Of a DNA stretch of 64,000 nucleotides, positions 1 to 11,300 are shown piece by piece; position 1 is the stretch's first letter, and every line of letters begins with the position of its first letter. The notes beneath the pieces are model-generated. The model ran no database searches, was not told the DNA's origin, and saw only the letters and a program-made list of their open reading frames with translations. This DNA comes from Deuterostichococcus epilithicus (Eukaryota > Chlorophyta > Trebouxiophyceae > Prasiolales > Stichococcaceae), in NCBI GenBank assembly GCA_033439295.1, contig JAVTLE010000010.1, positions 744,001 through 808,000 of the forward strand, in the 5' to 3' direction. Both the position numbers and the translations under genes were made by a program.

Positions 1-1
1 C

Positions 2-328
2 AGGGCGTCCGCTGCTGCCGGGTCCAGCGCCTGGCAGGGCACTCCGCGGCGCTGCCTGGGCCTGGGCAACAGGGAAGCTGCGCCCCTGGCGGGCCCTGCC
101 TGGCTGTCTGACCGCCCGCTGCAGCCGGCTGGCCCGGCTGGATGCTGCCCCAGCGAGGCATGCGCACGGACAGCGGACGATGGGCAGTGGGCTCGAGAGT
201 GGTGCAAACCGGCTGAGGCCGGCAGCAGCATTGCTGACGTGCTGCTGAACATGATGAAGCGTGGCAATCAGACCATGAGTTACCGGCAACACCCGTTCTG
301 TGACGCTGCAGTGCTACGCAGTGCCTGA
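2..328 (+). CDS. Possible 3' end of an unidentified gene, cut by the window edge
   Basis: One forward frame is open from base 2 to a TGA at 326-328, giving a tail of 108 residues with no Met near its start. The first half is Ala/Pro/Gly-rich; the second half is less biased and ends in ...RQHPFCDAAVLRSA. I do not recognise a family. It could be the last exon of a gene lying mainly to the left. In this GC-rich genome chance open frames of this length are common, so the call is weak. Nothing in the reverse strand here looks better. Confidence 0.3.
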   Translation, partial: RASAAAGSSAWQGTPRRCLGLGNREAAPLAGPAWLSDRPLQPAGPAGCCPSEACARTADDGQWAREWCKPAEAGSSIADVLLNMMKRGNQTMSYRQHPFCDAAVLRSA

Positions 329-735
329 GTGCGAGTTGTAGTGTTCCGGAGCAACGTGGCCTTGGCGAGCGCGGACGGCGTGCAGCGAACTAGCAAAGAC
401 TGTGCAAGACGACAGCCCTGCAATCATAGACGCACACGAGAACGGCGCGATGTGAACGTGATGTGAACCTAAGCGCTCTCAGCCTGGTGTCGAATTGTCG
501 ATCTCATCCATCGCGTAGTCCGGTCACGTGCATATTTCTTGAATCCCCCGACACACGAATTCGCCGGCAACAGCTCAACGACCAGGCGAGCATTCGAGCA
601 AGCATTAGAAAGCTAGAGTGCGCATCGTCGTCCGCGCGATGTCACGGCCAAGCTTTGGGTCTGAGATTATGTCGCGTTGAGCTGCAGCTGTCAGCGCCAA
701 GAACTTCCGGGGCGGTCGGGGGGTGCGCCTGCGGG
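329..735. other. Intergenic region upstream of the first large gene
   Basis: No recognisable gene was found here. It is the likely promoter and 5' leader of the gene starting at 736. No clear TATA box or repeat was seen. Confidence 0.35.
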
Positions 736-3700
736 ATGGCATCCGGGTCGTACGCTCAGAAGCACAGCCGCTCGCACAGCAAGAGGCGACACGCAGACCT
801 GGCGCCTGAAGATCAACCAAGACGCCTGGAGCCGCTCGACTTTGACGCGGTAGGCATTATTCCCGCATTGCGGGCTGCCATGCCTCAGCCGTGCCTTGTA
901 ACCCTCTGTGCACGTTGGGTGCCTCGCTTCTCCAAGCTGTGCCGTGCCGCGCAGGCATGGTACGGCAGCAAGCACAGGGACCATCGGGCGACGCTGTCGC
1001 TCGACTCGGATCGCAGCAGCCAGCACGGCAGCCCCTCCCGCCGCGGCCGCAGCAGCAGCCAGGGCGGCGCCAGCCCTGGACTCGGGCGGCAGCGGCCGCC
1101 GTCTGGCCACCTGGACGGCGGGTCCGTTGAGCAGCAGCAGCGCAGGGCGCAGCGGCAGCAGCAGCAGCTGCAGGCCGCCATTCCGCCAGAGCTGCGGGGA
1201 GCGCCGCCCTCGAGCCGCAGGGGCACAGATGACGCCGCGCGGAAGGCCCTGATCGCGCACCTGCAAGAGGTAGAAGTTGTTTATTACAACCGCGGCAGCT
1301 CTGCCCATCTGTATGGCATGGATTCAATGCAGTAGGGCGCACGCCTGCAGATGTGGAAATGGCAGGTTGATGTCCTCATTGATGCCTTTCGATGCATTTC
1401 TAGGTGGATGAGGCAATGGCGCGCATTCGGAAGGGGTCCCTGAACAGGCGGGCTCCACTGCCCACTGGCCGACGGCCCAGCAAGGTGCGACAACGTGCCG
1501 CTTGCCGCTGATGCCAGTGAGTCCTCCATGTCAGATCTGCAAGGTCAACGACTGCACGCAGCCTCACAGTCAACACAAGATTCCCTGACTACCGGCATGT
1601 GATGTGCAGAGCCACCAAAGCGCCAGCATGCCGGCGTCGCCGATGCAGAGGGAGCGGGATGTGCCGCCGCCGCCGTACGCCCCGCAGCTGCTGAAGAAGG
1701 CGGAGGCAGGCGGCCAGCCGCAGCGCATCGATCTGCACGCCAATGCAAGCAGGTGCCGCCCAATCCTCCGCATCAGCAACGACTCAAGACACGCTGTAAA
1801 ACACAATTTCGGGCGCTGCAAGATTGCAGGTCAGGGGATAGCAATTCCGACCTTGATGGGTCCATGTCAAGAAGATGCGAGCTGACAAGCCGCCCCCGTA
1901 TGCAGCGGCGCCGCCGCGGCCGCTCAGCAGCGCTTTGCGGCATCGTCGGCGGGCTCGCCGGCGTCATCCATGCGGTCCAGTCCCGGCGGCTCAAGCCTCG
2001 GCGGCGCGCCGGGAAACCGGCGCCCCGTTGTCACCTTTGCTTCCGCGCCCGTCTCACCCACGCGGCATGCCCCGCCCTCCGCCCTGACGCGGCGCGCTTC
2101 AGCAGCGTGAGTAGAGCCTCCTGTGATCTGTTTTTGCTGACGCACATCACATGCTTGTGCCGCTCGTTCTCTGTCAATCCCGGATTTGTTTCGGCTCAGT
2201 GACAGCTAAAGCAAATGTTGACTTGCACCGAACCTTGTGTCACCGATTTCCATCGACTTGCATCAGGCTGCCGGCGATCAAGGAGAGCCGCGTGTCCCTC
2301 GCGGTGCTGCTGTCGGCGCCCGCTCGGATGTCGCCGGACAGGTCTCCGCGGCGGCAGCAGGCATTTGAGAGCCACGGCGCCTCCGACGAGCGCCGCCGCC
2401 GCCTGCAGACCCGGCTCGACGCCCGCCTGGATGTGCACTCGGGCGCCGGGGCAGCTGCCGGCTCCGGAGCCAGCGCCTCACAAGCCGGGCCTCCAAGGCC
2501 TCACAGTCGCAGGCCGGAGCGGCACGACAGCAGCACTGGCATAGTCGACCGCACAGTGCAGCCGCCTGCAGAGCCCGCGCTAGCAGCGGACGAACCGACG
2601 CCGCCGCGGGCGGTGCCGCCGGCCGCGATGTGGTCGCAGCCGCCGGCGCCGCGCGGCTGCCCGCCGCAGGGCCCCTTCGCCTTTGGCGGCAGCCTCGTGC
2701 AGCAGCCCTCGGCAGCAGCAAGGAACGGCGGTGCCGCCAGGGACGGCGCTGTCGGCGCGCTCCCGCAGGACCCGCCGTCAGTGCGGCGCTACAGTTCCCC
2801 GGCCGCCAGCCCGCACCAGTGGCGGCAGGCAGCGCTGCTTAGAGCAGTAGAACAGGAGCCGGCAGCGGGTGCCCGCATGGCGCCAAAGATGCCCCCGCCC
2901 AGGTGGGGCGACGCCGCTGCACCGGCGGCCGGCAGCCGTGCCCCGCCCCCGGAGAGCAGCGGCGCCAGCGACTGGGAGGATGCTGGCCGCTGGCTCGAGC
3001 CCGCTGCACCAGGTACAATGTTGGCCACGGCTGCAGCTGCAGCTGCTCATGCGCAGATAAGTTGACTGACTCTCAATACAAGTCGCAGCAGTCCCACCGT
3101 CAGTGATCAAGCAATGCGGTGCAGTCGTGCACCCGGGTGCAGTTCAGCGAAACATGGCCAGCAAGGGGTCTGCACCTGGTCAGTCTTGCTGCGTTTGGTG
3201 CGGCAGGCGCGGCGGCGGCGCTGCGCAGCGCCCTGGCGGCGCTGGCGGCGGGTACGCCGCCCAAGGGCGAGAGGAGGCGGCGGAACACCTCCGCGCCCGG
3301 CTCCCCGACGGCCAGCTCGCGCCCCAGCAGCCGTCGCTCCAGCCTGACGCAGGCGGCACCGTGGCTGCCCGCCGGTAAGCGTGTAGCACTTCTGTTTGCC
3401 AAGGAGGCCGCACCCGTGGGACCACGAGCGTCAAACCACATATTTGGCTGCTGACATGTGACATCTGGCTGCTGCAGTCCGCCTATTGTCGCAGTGTATG
3501 TCGTGGCCCTGTACTGCACTTCCTCTTTTCCGGCCCATTGATCTCGTGCTTTGGCTGCCGGCCCCCATTGAAGATGCAAATCAAATCCTGCTGCAGGGGT
3601 GCCCGGCTCAGCCAAACAGCGCTGGTTCGAGCACATCACTGAGGCAGATGGCGCCCCTGTGTCCGCAGCCCGCAAGACGCCCCTGCCCCGCAGGTGCCCC

Positions 3701-6700
3701 TTGCCCTCCCTTTCCCGGTCGCGTCAACCAGGCTGAATGCCGGCTGGGCCACATGCGTCGCCCTGACCTGATTCCCACTGTATCAGCGCATGCCCTTGTG
3801 CCCTGCCATCCTGCTCAGGCTGCTCACATGCTACGAAAGTTAAATGCCGTGTGCACGGTTCCGTCCCAGGCCCCTGGCCCTCGAGCCGAGCAGGCCTCTG
3901 GCGGCACAGACCGTCGCCGAGGCGGCAGAGGAGGCACAGACAGCACCGACCAACCTGTCAGGTGCAAAGTGTACATGGCATCATGGACACAAGGCCGTGC
4001 AGTATGCCATGCGTATCAGCCTGCATCCAGATGACGGTCAGTCTCCAAGCGACAGACAGTATTCTCGATATGTCACGACATGGTGTCTCTGAATGCAGAG
4101 CGACTAGAGGCGGCCTCTGATCATGCCGACAGCGCCGCCGCTGAGACATACACCGAGCCGCCTAAATCCGAGCAGCCGGAGCTGCCCGGGCCAGGACCAG
4201 AGTTTGTGGACGCGGTTGAGGTACCTGGCAGCCTGCACGCTGCGGCAGAGCAGCCGGCCAAGGAGCAGACAGCTGAGCAGCAGGCGTCAGAGGCGGCTGA
4301 GCCCGTCGAGGCTGCTGTGGCGCTCCCTGCCGCTGCGACTGAGCCCGCAGCCGAGCCACAGCTGGCGGCGGCAGCCTCGCAGACGCAGCAGGAGGTCGCG
4401 CCTCCGCCGGTTCCGCCGTCGCCGGTCGGAGCTGCGGGCCCACGACCGCAGGAGTCCCAGCTCACCGACGAGGCTGTTGCCTCCAGCGGCAGCGACGCCG
4501 CCGGGGAGAGCTCCGGCGGCAGCAGCCCGGAGGAGGCCGTCCCTGTCAATGCAGGGCCGGCGGGCGCCACCACCGGCGGGCCTGGCTTCGAAGCGCCTGC
4601 AGCGGCGGCGGAGCTGTGTGCCCGGCGGCGCCGCCTCACGAGGCGCGGCTGCCGTCCGCCGCGCTGACGCNCGNNNNCGCNCCGGCATCGCCGCGGCAGG
4701 TCAGCCCCGCGCGGCCGCTGTCAGGCAGCTGCCGAGCACCCGACAGCCCCATGCCGCACGTCGCGAGCGCCACGAAGCGCGCGCGCACATCGCCACAGCC
4801 CAGCGGAACTGGCGCCGCTGCTGATGCTGACTGCCCCTCTCCGGCCGGATCCATGCCGCAGAGGCAACCGCAGGAGCCTGGCGCCGTGCCGCCCTTCGTG
4901 CTGCCGGCGGACATCGCGGCACATGCCGCGCCGCTCGTGGCCGAGCTGCTGCCGGCTGGCCTCGGCGGGGACGAATGCCCGTCCGAGGGGCAGCAGGATG
5001 CCCCTCTGACGGCGGTTGAGGACGCAGCTGCCGCAACCGACGGGGCCGGCGACGACGGCACGGCGGAGGCTGGAGAGGCGGACAGCCCATCGACGAGCGG
5101 AGTGTACAGCGATGCGCAGGAGGACCAGCAAGAAGGCTTGCATCAGGCGGAGGTGAGCCTTGGCTTTCGGTCTTTACAAAATTGATACCTGCTGTCCCAT
5201 CCCGGTCAAGCGGCTCGCCGGCAAGCTGAACGTAGCGGTGGGGCATGTGGCGCGGCGCTCCACTTCATGCCTGCACTGCATGAGCGTGCATGCAATGGAG
5301 GGCTCTGCAGCCACAGGCAATGGACGAGCAGCCGCTGTGTCCCCCTGCTGCAGGAAGCGACATCTGAGGAGCAGGACGCGCTGTCAGAAAGTTCTGACGT
5401 CTGGGCAGGGGCGGGGCTGGATGACTACATCGCCAATTTCCACGAGGACCAGCATGAGGAGGTACAGTGCAGCATCCTTTGTGGCATGAAATTCCAGGGC
5501 TCTTTTCTCCATGCGATGCATCATCGCTGGCAGGTCGCAATCGTTGTTGCCTGCAGTGACGCACCAGCAGCAGGCGCGCCCTGCAGACGCACGGCGCATG
5601 CTTCGTGTAGGTGTCCCCATTCGCTAAGGGCAGGCTGAAACCAGCAGCGGCAGCGGCAGGTGTCAGCAACCCTCTGAGCTTGCTCTCCTTGGTCTCGAGG
5701 CTCTCGGTCTGTCGCTCCGAATGATCTGTTATCCGATATCAACCTTTTCTGTCCTTCACCTTTCAGCAATTCTTTTGACACAGGAGGACCTGACGCCAAG
5801 CTGCAGCGACAACCTGGCCTCCAGCAGCACCATCGACAGCCGCGCGGGCACCGAGGCCGCCGCCTTCCAGGCGGCCGCCGCCGCCTCGTCGCCGTCCCGT
5901 GCCGGGCCTGGGTCGCCGCGCCGGTGGGCCGCGTCGCCGCCGCCGCCGCAGCCGGCATCGCACGAGCTGCCGCCCAACTTTTCTGACGCCGACGACGCCG
6001 AGTCGCTCTTCAGCGGCGACGAGTCGGTCTTCGAGGACGATGCCGGGGCTTCGTTCCCGGGGGCGGCCTTCACGCCAGCGCTGGCGGCCGCTGCCGCCGC
6101 GGCGGACGCTGAGGCGGAGGCGGGCCGGGCATCGGAGCAGCAGGCGGCGGCTGCGCATGGCCCTCTGCGAGCGTCCGATCCCGGGCCGGGCGCGGTGCGG
6201 CCGCCGGGCAGCGTCGGCGTCGCGCGGCTGCGCACAAGTGGGCCGTCCCTCCGGGGTGGGCTGCAAACTTCCTTGCGAGAGTGAAGTGCAGCTCACTGGC
6301 AGCGGACAGCAGCGTTTCACATGCAGTGTATCAGTCCCCGTCATGATGTCCAGTCGGCGCCTGACTTGTGCCGGTGCCTGACTTGTGCAAGATGGAGAAT
6401 GAAGGTTTGCAGCATTGCACACAGGCGTCAACTCGGCTGAGATCGTGCCGATCGAAGCGCCAGCGACGGAGGTGGCAGGCGCAGCGGTCGCCGTGCGTCC
6501 AGAGCTGGGTCCTGCGAGCACAGCGCGGCATGCCATAGGTAGGCTGCCATGCTCCATCAAAGGCATGGCTGCAGGGCTGCGATCTCAGTTGGCCTGCTTC
6601 CTGTCTGCAGCTGCCGGCATGCGCTGCAGAGTCAGCACCTAAGCCCAGTGCGCCGGTCACAGACCTTGCTGTCAGTGTGCCCTTGCTGCAGCGCTTGCGC

Positions 6701-7728
6701 AAGAGAGGCACGTGCCACCCATCAGCCCTGTTGACATCCGCCCTTCGCCCGCAGGCGCGGCGATGCTGAGCGTGCAGCCGGACATGGCGGAGGCGACGGC
6801 GGGGCAGGTGGCCGCGGTCCTGCAGGCGGGCGTGCCAATGCACAAGGCCTGGATCAAGGCTGCCAAGCAGGCCGCATCCGGCTCCCACAGGTGACTCGCA
6901 GCCTGCTCTCATCGTGGGCTGGTCCGTTGGGTGAGGTCCTGTGGACAGGCATTCTTGTGGAATGCACACGTCTGGGAAAGCACTGCGACGCACGGACTGA
7001 TGAAACCCCACCTGCCTTGCTTTGCGGCACCCTCAGCTTTCATATTTGCGGCCGTGGTGCTGCGGCCTTCAAGTGTAGGCAATGTGCTCCCTCCTGTCCT
7101 GTTGCTTTTTTATCCTTTTGATAAGCAATCTTGGTCTTCACACCGCTCCCGTGCCCTGGGCGCAGGAACGTCACCTGGCGGGTGGTGGGAGGCGAGGTGC
7201 GCATCGGCTACCAGCGCGGCATGATGCGCCGCAACGTCAGCACGGCGCTGCACAGGTGAGGGACACGCAGTTGCCGGCAGTTCGCACCCGGCAGGGCGGC
7301 GCGCGCAAGTCCCTTGCGCATTACGACCTGAGCAACCAGGTGTCATGCCCGTGCAGGCATGTCGTCGGGTGGCAAGGCACTTTGGCAGCTTGTCCACTTT
7401 GGCAGCTTGTCGACAGGCGCTCGCGGCGAGCAGTTCAAGTCCATTTCTGCCATGAACGCCGGACTTCTTGGCTCGAGTCCGTGATCGTTGCACCCACCCT
7501 TCCTGCCGCAGGCTGTACCTGCTGGGGGGCACCACGCTGGCGGTGGACACCGCAGCAGGCGTCCTCATCCTCAGCCCCGCAAACGCGCAGCAGCATGCAA
7601 TGGTGGTCCTGGGCGTCAACGCCACGCTGGCGCTCGCGTCCGGCGCCGCGGCGCCCTCGGACGAGCTGGGCGCGCTGCTGTGGAGCCCCGACATCATGCT
7701 GGACGACAGCATCGTGCCGACGGCTTAG
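736..7728 (+). CDS. Very large low-complexity protein of unknown function
   Basis: The gene is a chain of about fifteen exons encoding well over 1,000 residues. The start MASGSYAQKHSRSHSKRR at 736 opens an exon (736-849) that joins in phase 0 to 955-1269 and 1404-1484, which supports the first joins. The middle (about 1900-6250) is almost wholly Ser/Pro/Ala/Arg-rich, with acidic stretches such as HEDQHEE and SLFSGDESVFEDD, and looks disordered. The only ordered-looking part is the last 120 or so residues, in exons near 6755-6890, 7167-7255 and 7512-7728. They hold hydrophobic segments such as LYLLGGTTLAVDTAAGVLIL and end ...LDDSIVPTA at a TAG. I do not recognise the family. The reading frame changes near 4610-4680, beside a run of ambiguous bases, so a base-calling error is likely there. 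It could be two genes, because the middle exons are defined only by composition and splice sites. Confidence 0.55.
4671..4681. other. Run of ambiguous bases (assembly uncertainty)
   Basis: Six positions are N among GC-only bases. On the left the natural frame of the host exon runs to a TGA at about 4665; on the right a different frame continues, from about 4682 to a donor near 5154. The simplest reading is a length error in a hard GC-rich stretch. Confidence 0.9.
7378..7411 (+). repeat. Perfect 17-base tandem duplication in an intron
   Basis: The unit CACTTTGGCAGCTTGTC occurs twice head to tail (7378-7394 and 7395-7411). It lies in the last intron of the large low-complexity gene, about 100 bases before the final exon. 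The copies are identical, so the duplication is recent or the locus is an unstable minisatellite. Confidence 0.95.
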
Positions 7729-8309
7729 GGACAAGGGTAACATGTCGATATGAGGGGCTGCCGTTCCTTGGTGCAACGCTGCGGCGGCGCATGCATGCTG
7801 GTGCTGTGTTTGTGCTGGCGGGAGCGGCTCGTGCATTTCCTCGGCCCAAGACCCGTTGCCAACAGAGTTGACGTTGACTTTCTATGAAGTTTCACCTGCC
7901 TGCTCCTGCTTGGATTGGCGCAATTGGCCGCACAGCGTGTCCCACATGCTTCTGGCCCTCGCACTGCCGGTTGTTGATGGTCACAGACACTGCTTTCAAT
8001 TCCAGCGAACAAAATGATGGACAATGCTGCCTACATACGGACCGCCTAACTTACAGAAAACCCTGCCAAAATTCGTAGCGGAGTTCTAGAGGTAGTCACC
8101 GACACTCGCACACGCCGAAAGTGCCTCGGGGTTCTGTAATTGTAAATACCAAATTGCCTCTGAAGCCTCTCCCACGCCCAGTGCTATGCATGGCAGGTGT
8201 CGGAGGACGATCCTTCACACTGCCTCTAGACTAAACCGCTCAAGGGATGTTGCCTGAGGCCGCTCAGCTCGACGCTGCCGGGCGGCGACGCGCTTGTGGA
8301 GAAGTTTGC
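7729..8309. other. Convergent 3' region between the large gene and the flavoprotein gene
   Basis: No gene is seen. Both neighbours end here. On the plus strand two TGTAA motifs, the green-algal poly(A) signal, lie at 8135 and 8141. A reverse-strand copy lies at 8051-8055 for the flavoprotein gene. If both are used, the two 3' untranslated regions overlap by several tens of bases. Confidence 0.5.
8135..8145 (+). terminator. Candidate poly(A) signals, two adjacent TGTAA motifs
   Basis: TGTAA at 8135-8139 and again at 8141-8145, about 410 bases after the TAG of the upstream gene. TGTAA is the usual poly(A) signal of chlorophyte green algae. The match is short, so this is only suggestive. Confidence 0.4.
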
Positions 8310-11300
8310 TCACTTGGCCTTGGACACGTAGCCATCAGGCCGGCCCATCACCTGTGTGCACAGCAAGAAGAGGACCGTGATTACCGCCAGCAGTGTTCGA
8401 CGGTGTCCAGCGTCGTAGCCACACCTCGGGAGCATACAGCATGCCACCAGACAACCTTTTGCGCAGCGGCAGTGGTCCGCATGCCAGGCAGTCAAGGCGC
8501 ATGGGGCGGTCGCGCGTGCCAAAGCAGAAAAGAGGGCGTCAGAGGAGCGCGCCTTCTGGTTCCAAAGCTCACGGACGAGCGCAAAGCCGAGCGGCAGCGC
8601 GACGTCGGGGCGCAGGAAGTAGGTCTTGGGCCGCATGTTCGTCATTACCTCCGCCCACTTGGACATCATGGAGTCGCCCTTGGCCTGCGGCAGAGGAATG
8701 TGTTGAGTGAGCGGGGCACGCTTGCGACCTGCTGGAAGAGGCTTGTGCCAGTGATTGTAGGTGAGAGATGGCAGCGGAAGCATGCGTCGCCGTGGATTTT
8801 TCGGCGCGGCTGGTCTGAGCTCTGCCGCAGATGCGAGCGTGAAGACTGTCAAGACTGCGGCCGCAGATGGGCAGGCGGGGAAAGGGTTGAAGCGTGCCCA
8901 CCTGCATCTCGTTGGCGCATGCGTCCAGCAGGATGGGGTACTTGTAGATCAACTCCGCGCCCTTCTTCGACTGCGCAGCAGCGGCAGGACGGGTTCAGGA
9001 CAAGTCGCCTGCTGCCGGCGCCCCGGTGTCGCGCAACAGCGACCGTGCACGCCTGGACAGCAGCTCTCGACTTCCAACGCATGTGCAGAGTGTCCAAAAC
9101 TTTTCAGCCACCCCAGCTGCAGCCTGACCTGCTCGCAGCGCACACAGGAGGGCATCTTGCAGCCCCGAACCCTGAAACCCTAAACCCTGAAACCCTGAAA
9201 CCCACCAGGTGGAAGTCGTGGCCAAAGGCCTGCATCCAGCGGCGCTGGTACTCCTTCGTGGACTGCCTGCTAAAGTCGCCGGTGGTGCGCATGTCCAGGA
9301 TCGTCTCCGCAGCCGCCTTACCGCCCTGCGTCACGTGATGTCACACACGGCATGATGTCGATTGGCGCTGCCATCCTTCCGGTCTGAGAGCTGCCGGTTG
9401 GATGCATGTCCAGCACCGTCTCTGCTGCCGCCCTTGCCGCCCTGCGCGTCGTAGCGTGTGCTCGGCTCTCAAGTTCATTTGGCTGTTATTTGCTATTTCA
9501 ACAGGGAGCCTGCCTCGAGAATCTGTTCCACGGTGGTGCGTGCACAGGCGTTTGCTGCAGTCGTGGTTCAGCGCAGCCTCTGATTGAACGCACGTTGCAA
9601 ACACAGGCTGCGCACACAACCAGGCTTGGCAGCGCCTCGATCGACCGGCGGCAAAGCGTTGCCAAGTGGGGGGCGCCGCCGCACCATGATGGCGGTGTGG
9701 ATGCCCTCGCCGGTGAGCGGGTCGATGTGGCCCGCCGCGTCACCGATGATGAGCAGGTGGTCGTCATACGACGTCGACAGGCCCTGACTGCCCAGCCGCA
9801 GCGCCGCTGCCTTCATGCGCTCGATCTGGCATCGACAAAGCAATCCTCAGCACGTGTGCAGAGCTGCAGGTGCTGGCGGCATGGTGGACCTGTCGCGAGG
9901 TCTGCTGACGGGCGTGTGCATGCATGCAATCAGTCCAACGCTCACGAGTCAAGCGCTGGATGGAGCAATGCGTTTCCACCTTCGGGTTGGGGCCCAGAGC
10001 CGCGCTGATGAACGGATCGTTCTTGATCGCGTCGTTGTGCAACCGCGCCAGGTCCGACTCCTGTTGCATGCAAGTTCACACCCACCCTTCGAGCACTGCA
10101 CCAGCAACAAAGTTGGCGCACATCGGAGCAAGGATGACAAGGATGACAAGGGCGCAGTGCAGCAGCTGCTGCTTGCAAGAGTCACCGACCGCTTTGCTTG
10201 TGAAACCCGTCAACAGTATCGACAGCCCAATGTTGTTTGATATGCACTCAAAGAGGGCACACGTTGACATTGCCACACTGGCCGGGCTTGTCGCCGCAGG
10301 GGATGAGGTAGTAGCAGAAGTTGAGCTCCTCGTTGGGGTGCTTGAAAATGGCCGAGTAGCCTGGCAGCGACTCCCGCTGATAGAAGCACACACCTGCGCA
10401 TCATGCAGTGTCAGCCTTGCAACAAGCTCCTCCAGAAGCAGCCTTGTCTCCTCGCCATAAATGGGCCGAGGTTGTAGTGAGCCGGCAGCAGGGCGTTCCC
10501 AGCAGGCCGTCTGTGCAGCTCATCCGCCGCCTGCCGCCGCAACCCAGGGGCGGCGTCTGACGCTTGGCGGCGTGTGCCTCCGCCTCACCGTCAAAGTCAG
10601 TGTTGTGGGTGCCGCCCTCGACAAAGGCGCGGCTGCACACGCCGCGCGGCGCCTCCGTGCAGTAGCCCAGGTGCGTCGCCAGCCGGCTGGTGGCGCCGTC
10701 AGCACAGAGCAGCACGCGGCCCTGCGGGCGCAGCGCACCGGCGTGAGGGATTGCACTGAGCACATGTCGGCCATCGGTTCTGCCGCCACACCCCTGCACT
10801 GAACCTGCTCGTCTGCTTGAGGGCGCCTGCGCCTTTCGAACTCGTAGGCAATGCCCTGATGCACGTTGGCATGGGCGGGAAGGGAACATGTGCTCAGGGC
10901 AATCCGGGCCAGATCCCAAATTCCAGCGAATTTACAGGCGTTAGGGCTCCCCACCTGCACGGTCTCGCCATCAGCCGAGGCGACGGACCAGAGGCCGGAT
11001 GTGCGGTCGAAGGTTACGCGGTCGCCGTCGACCTCGAAGCCCTCTTTGTAGTGTGCGCCAACGCGCTTGGCCGCCTGCACGATGCGGTAGTCCAGGTTGG
11101 TGCGCTTGACGGCGCACGCCGCCGCCTCGCCCAGCTTCTCCACCGACGCGCCTGTGAGTGCATGCAGGGGGTTTGAGTGTCGGACACTGTGTTCAGGGGC
11201 TTATGCATGCTTGACGGCGCACGCCACCCTCGCCCAGCTCCTCCACCAATGCGCCTGCAAGCGTCGTGCATGCAAATTTGCGAGGTGTGGGTGTGATCAG

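Noticed and set aside
8247-9338. A 363-codon open forward frame
   Set aside because: It is antisense to several flavoprotein exons with clear motifs. In GC-rich DNA the opposite strand of a gene is often open.
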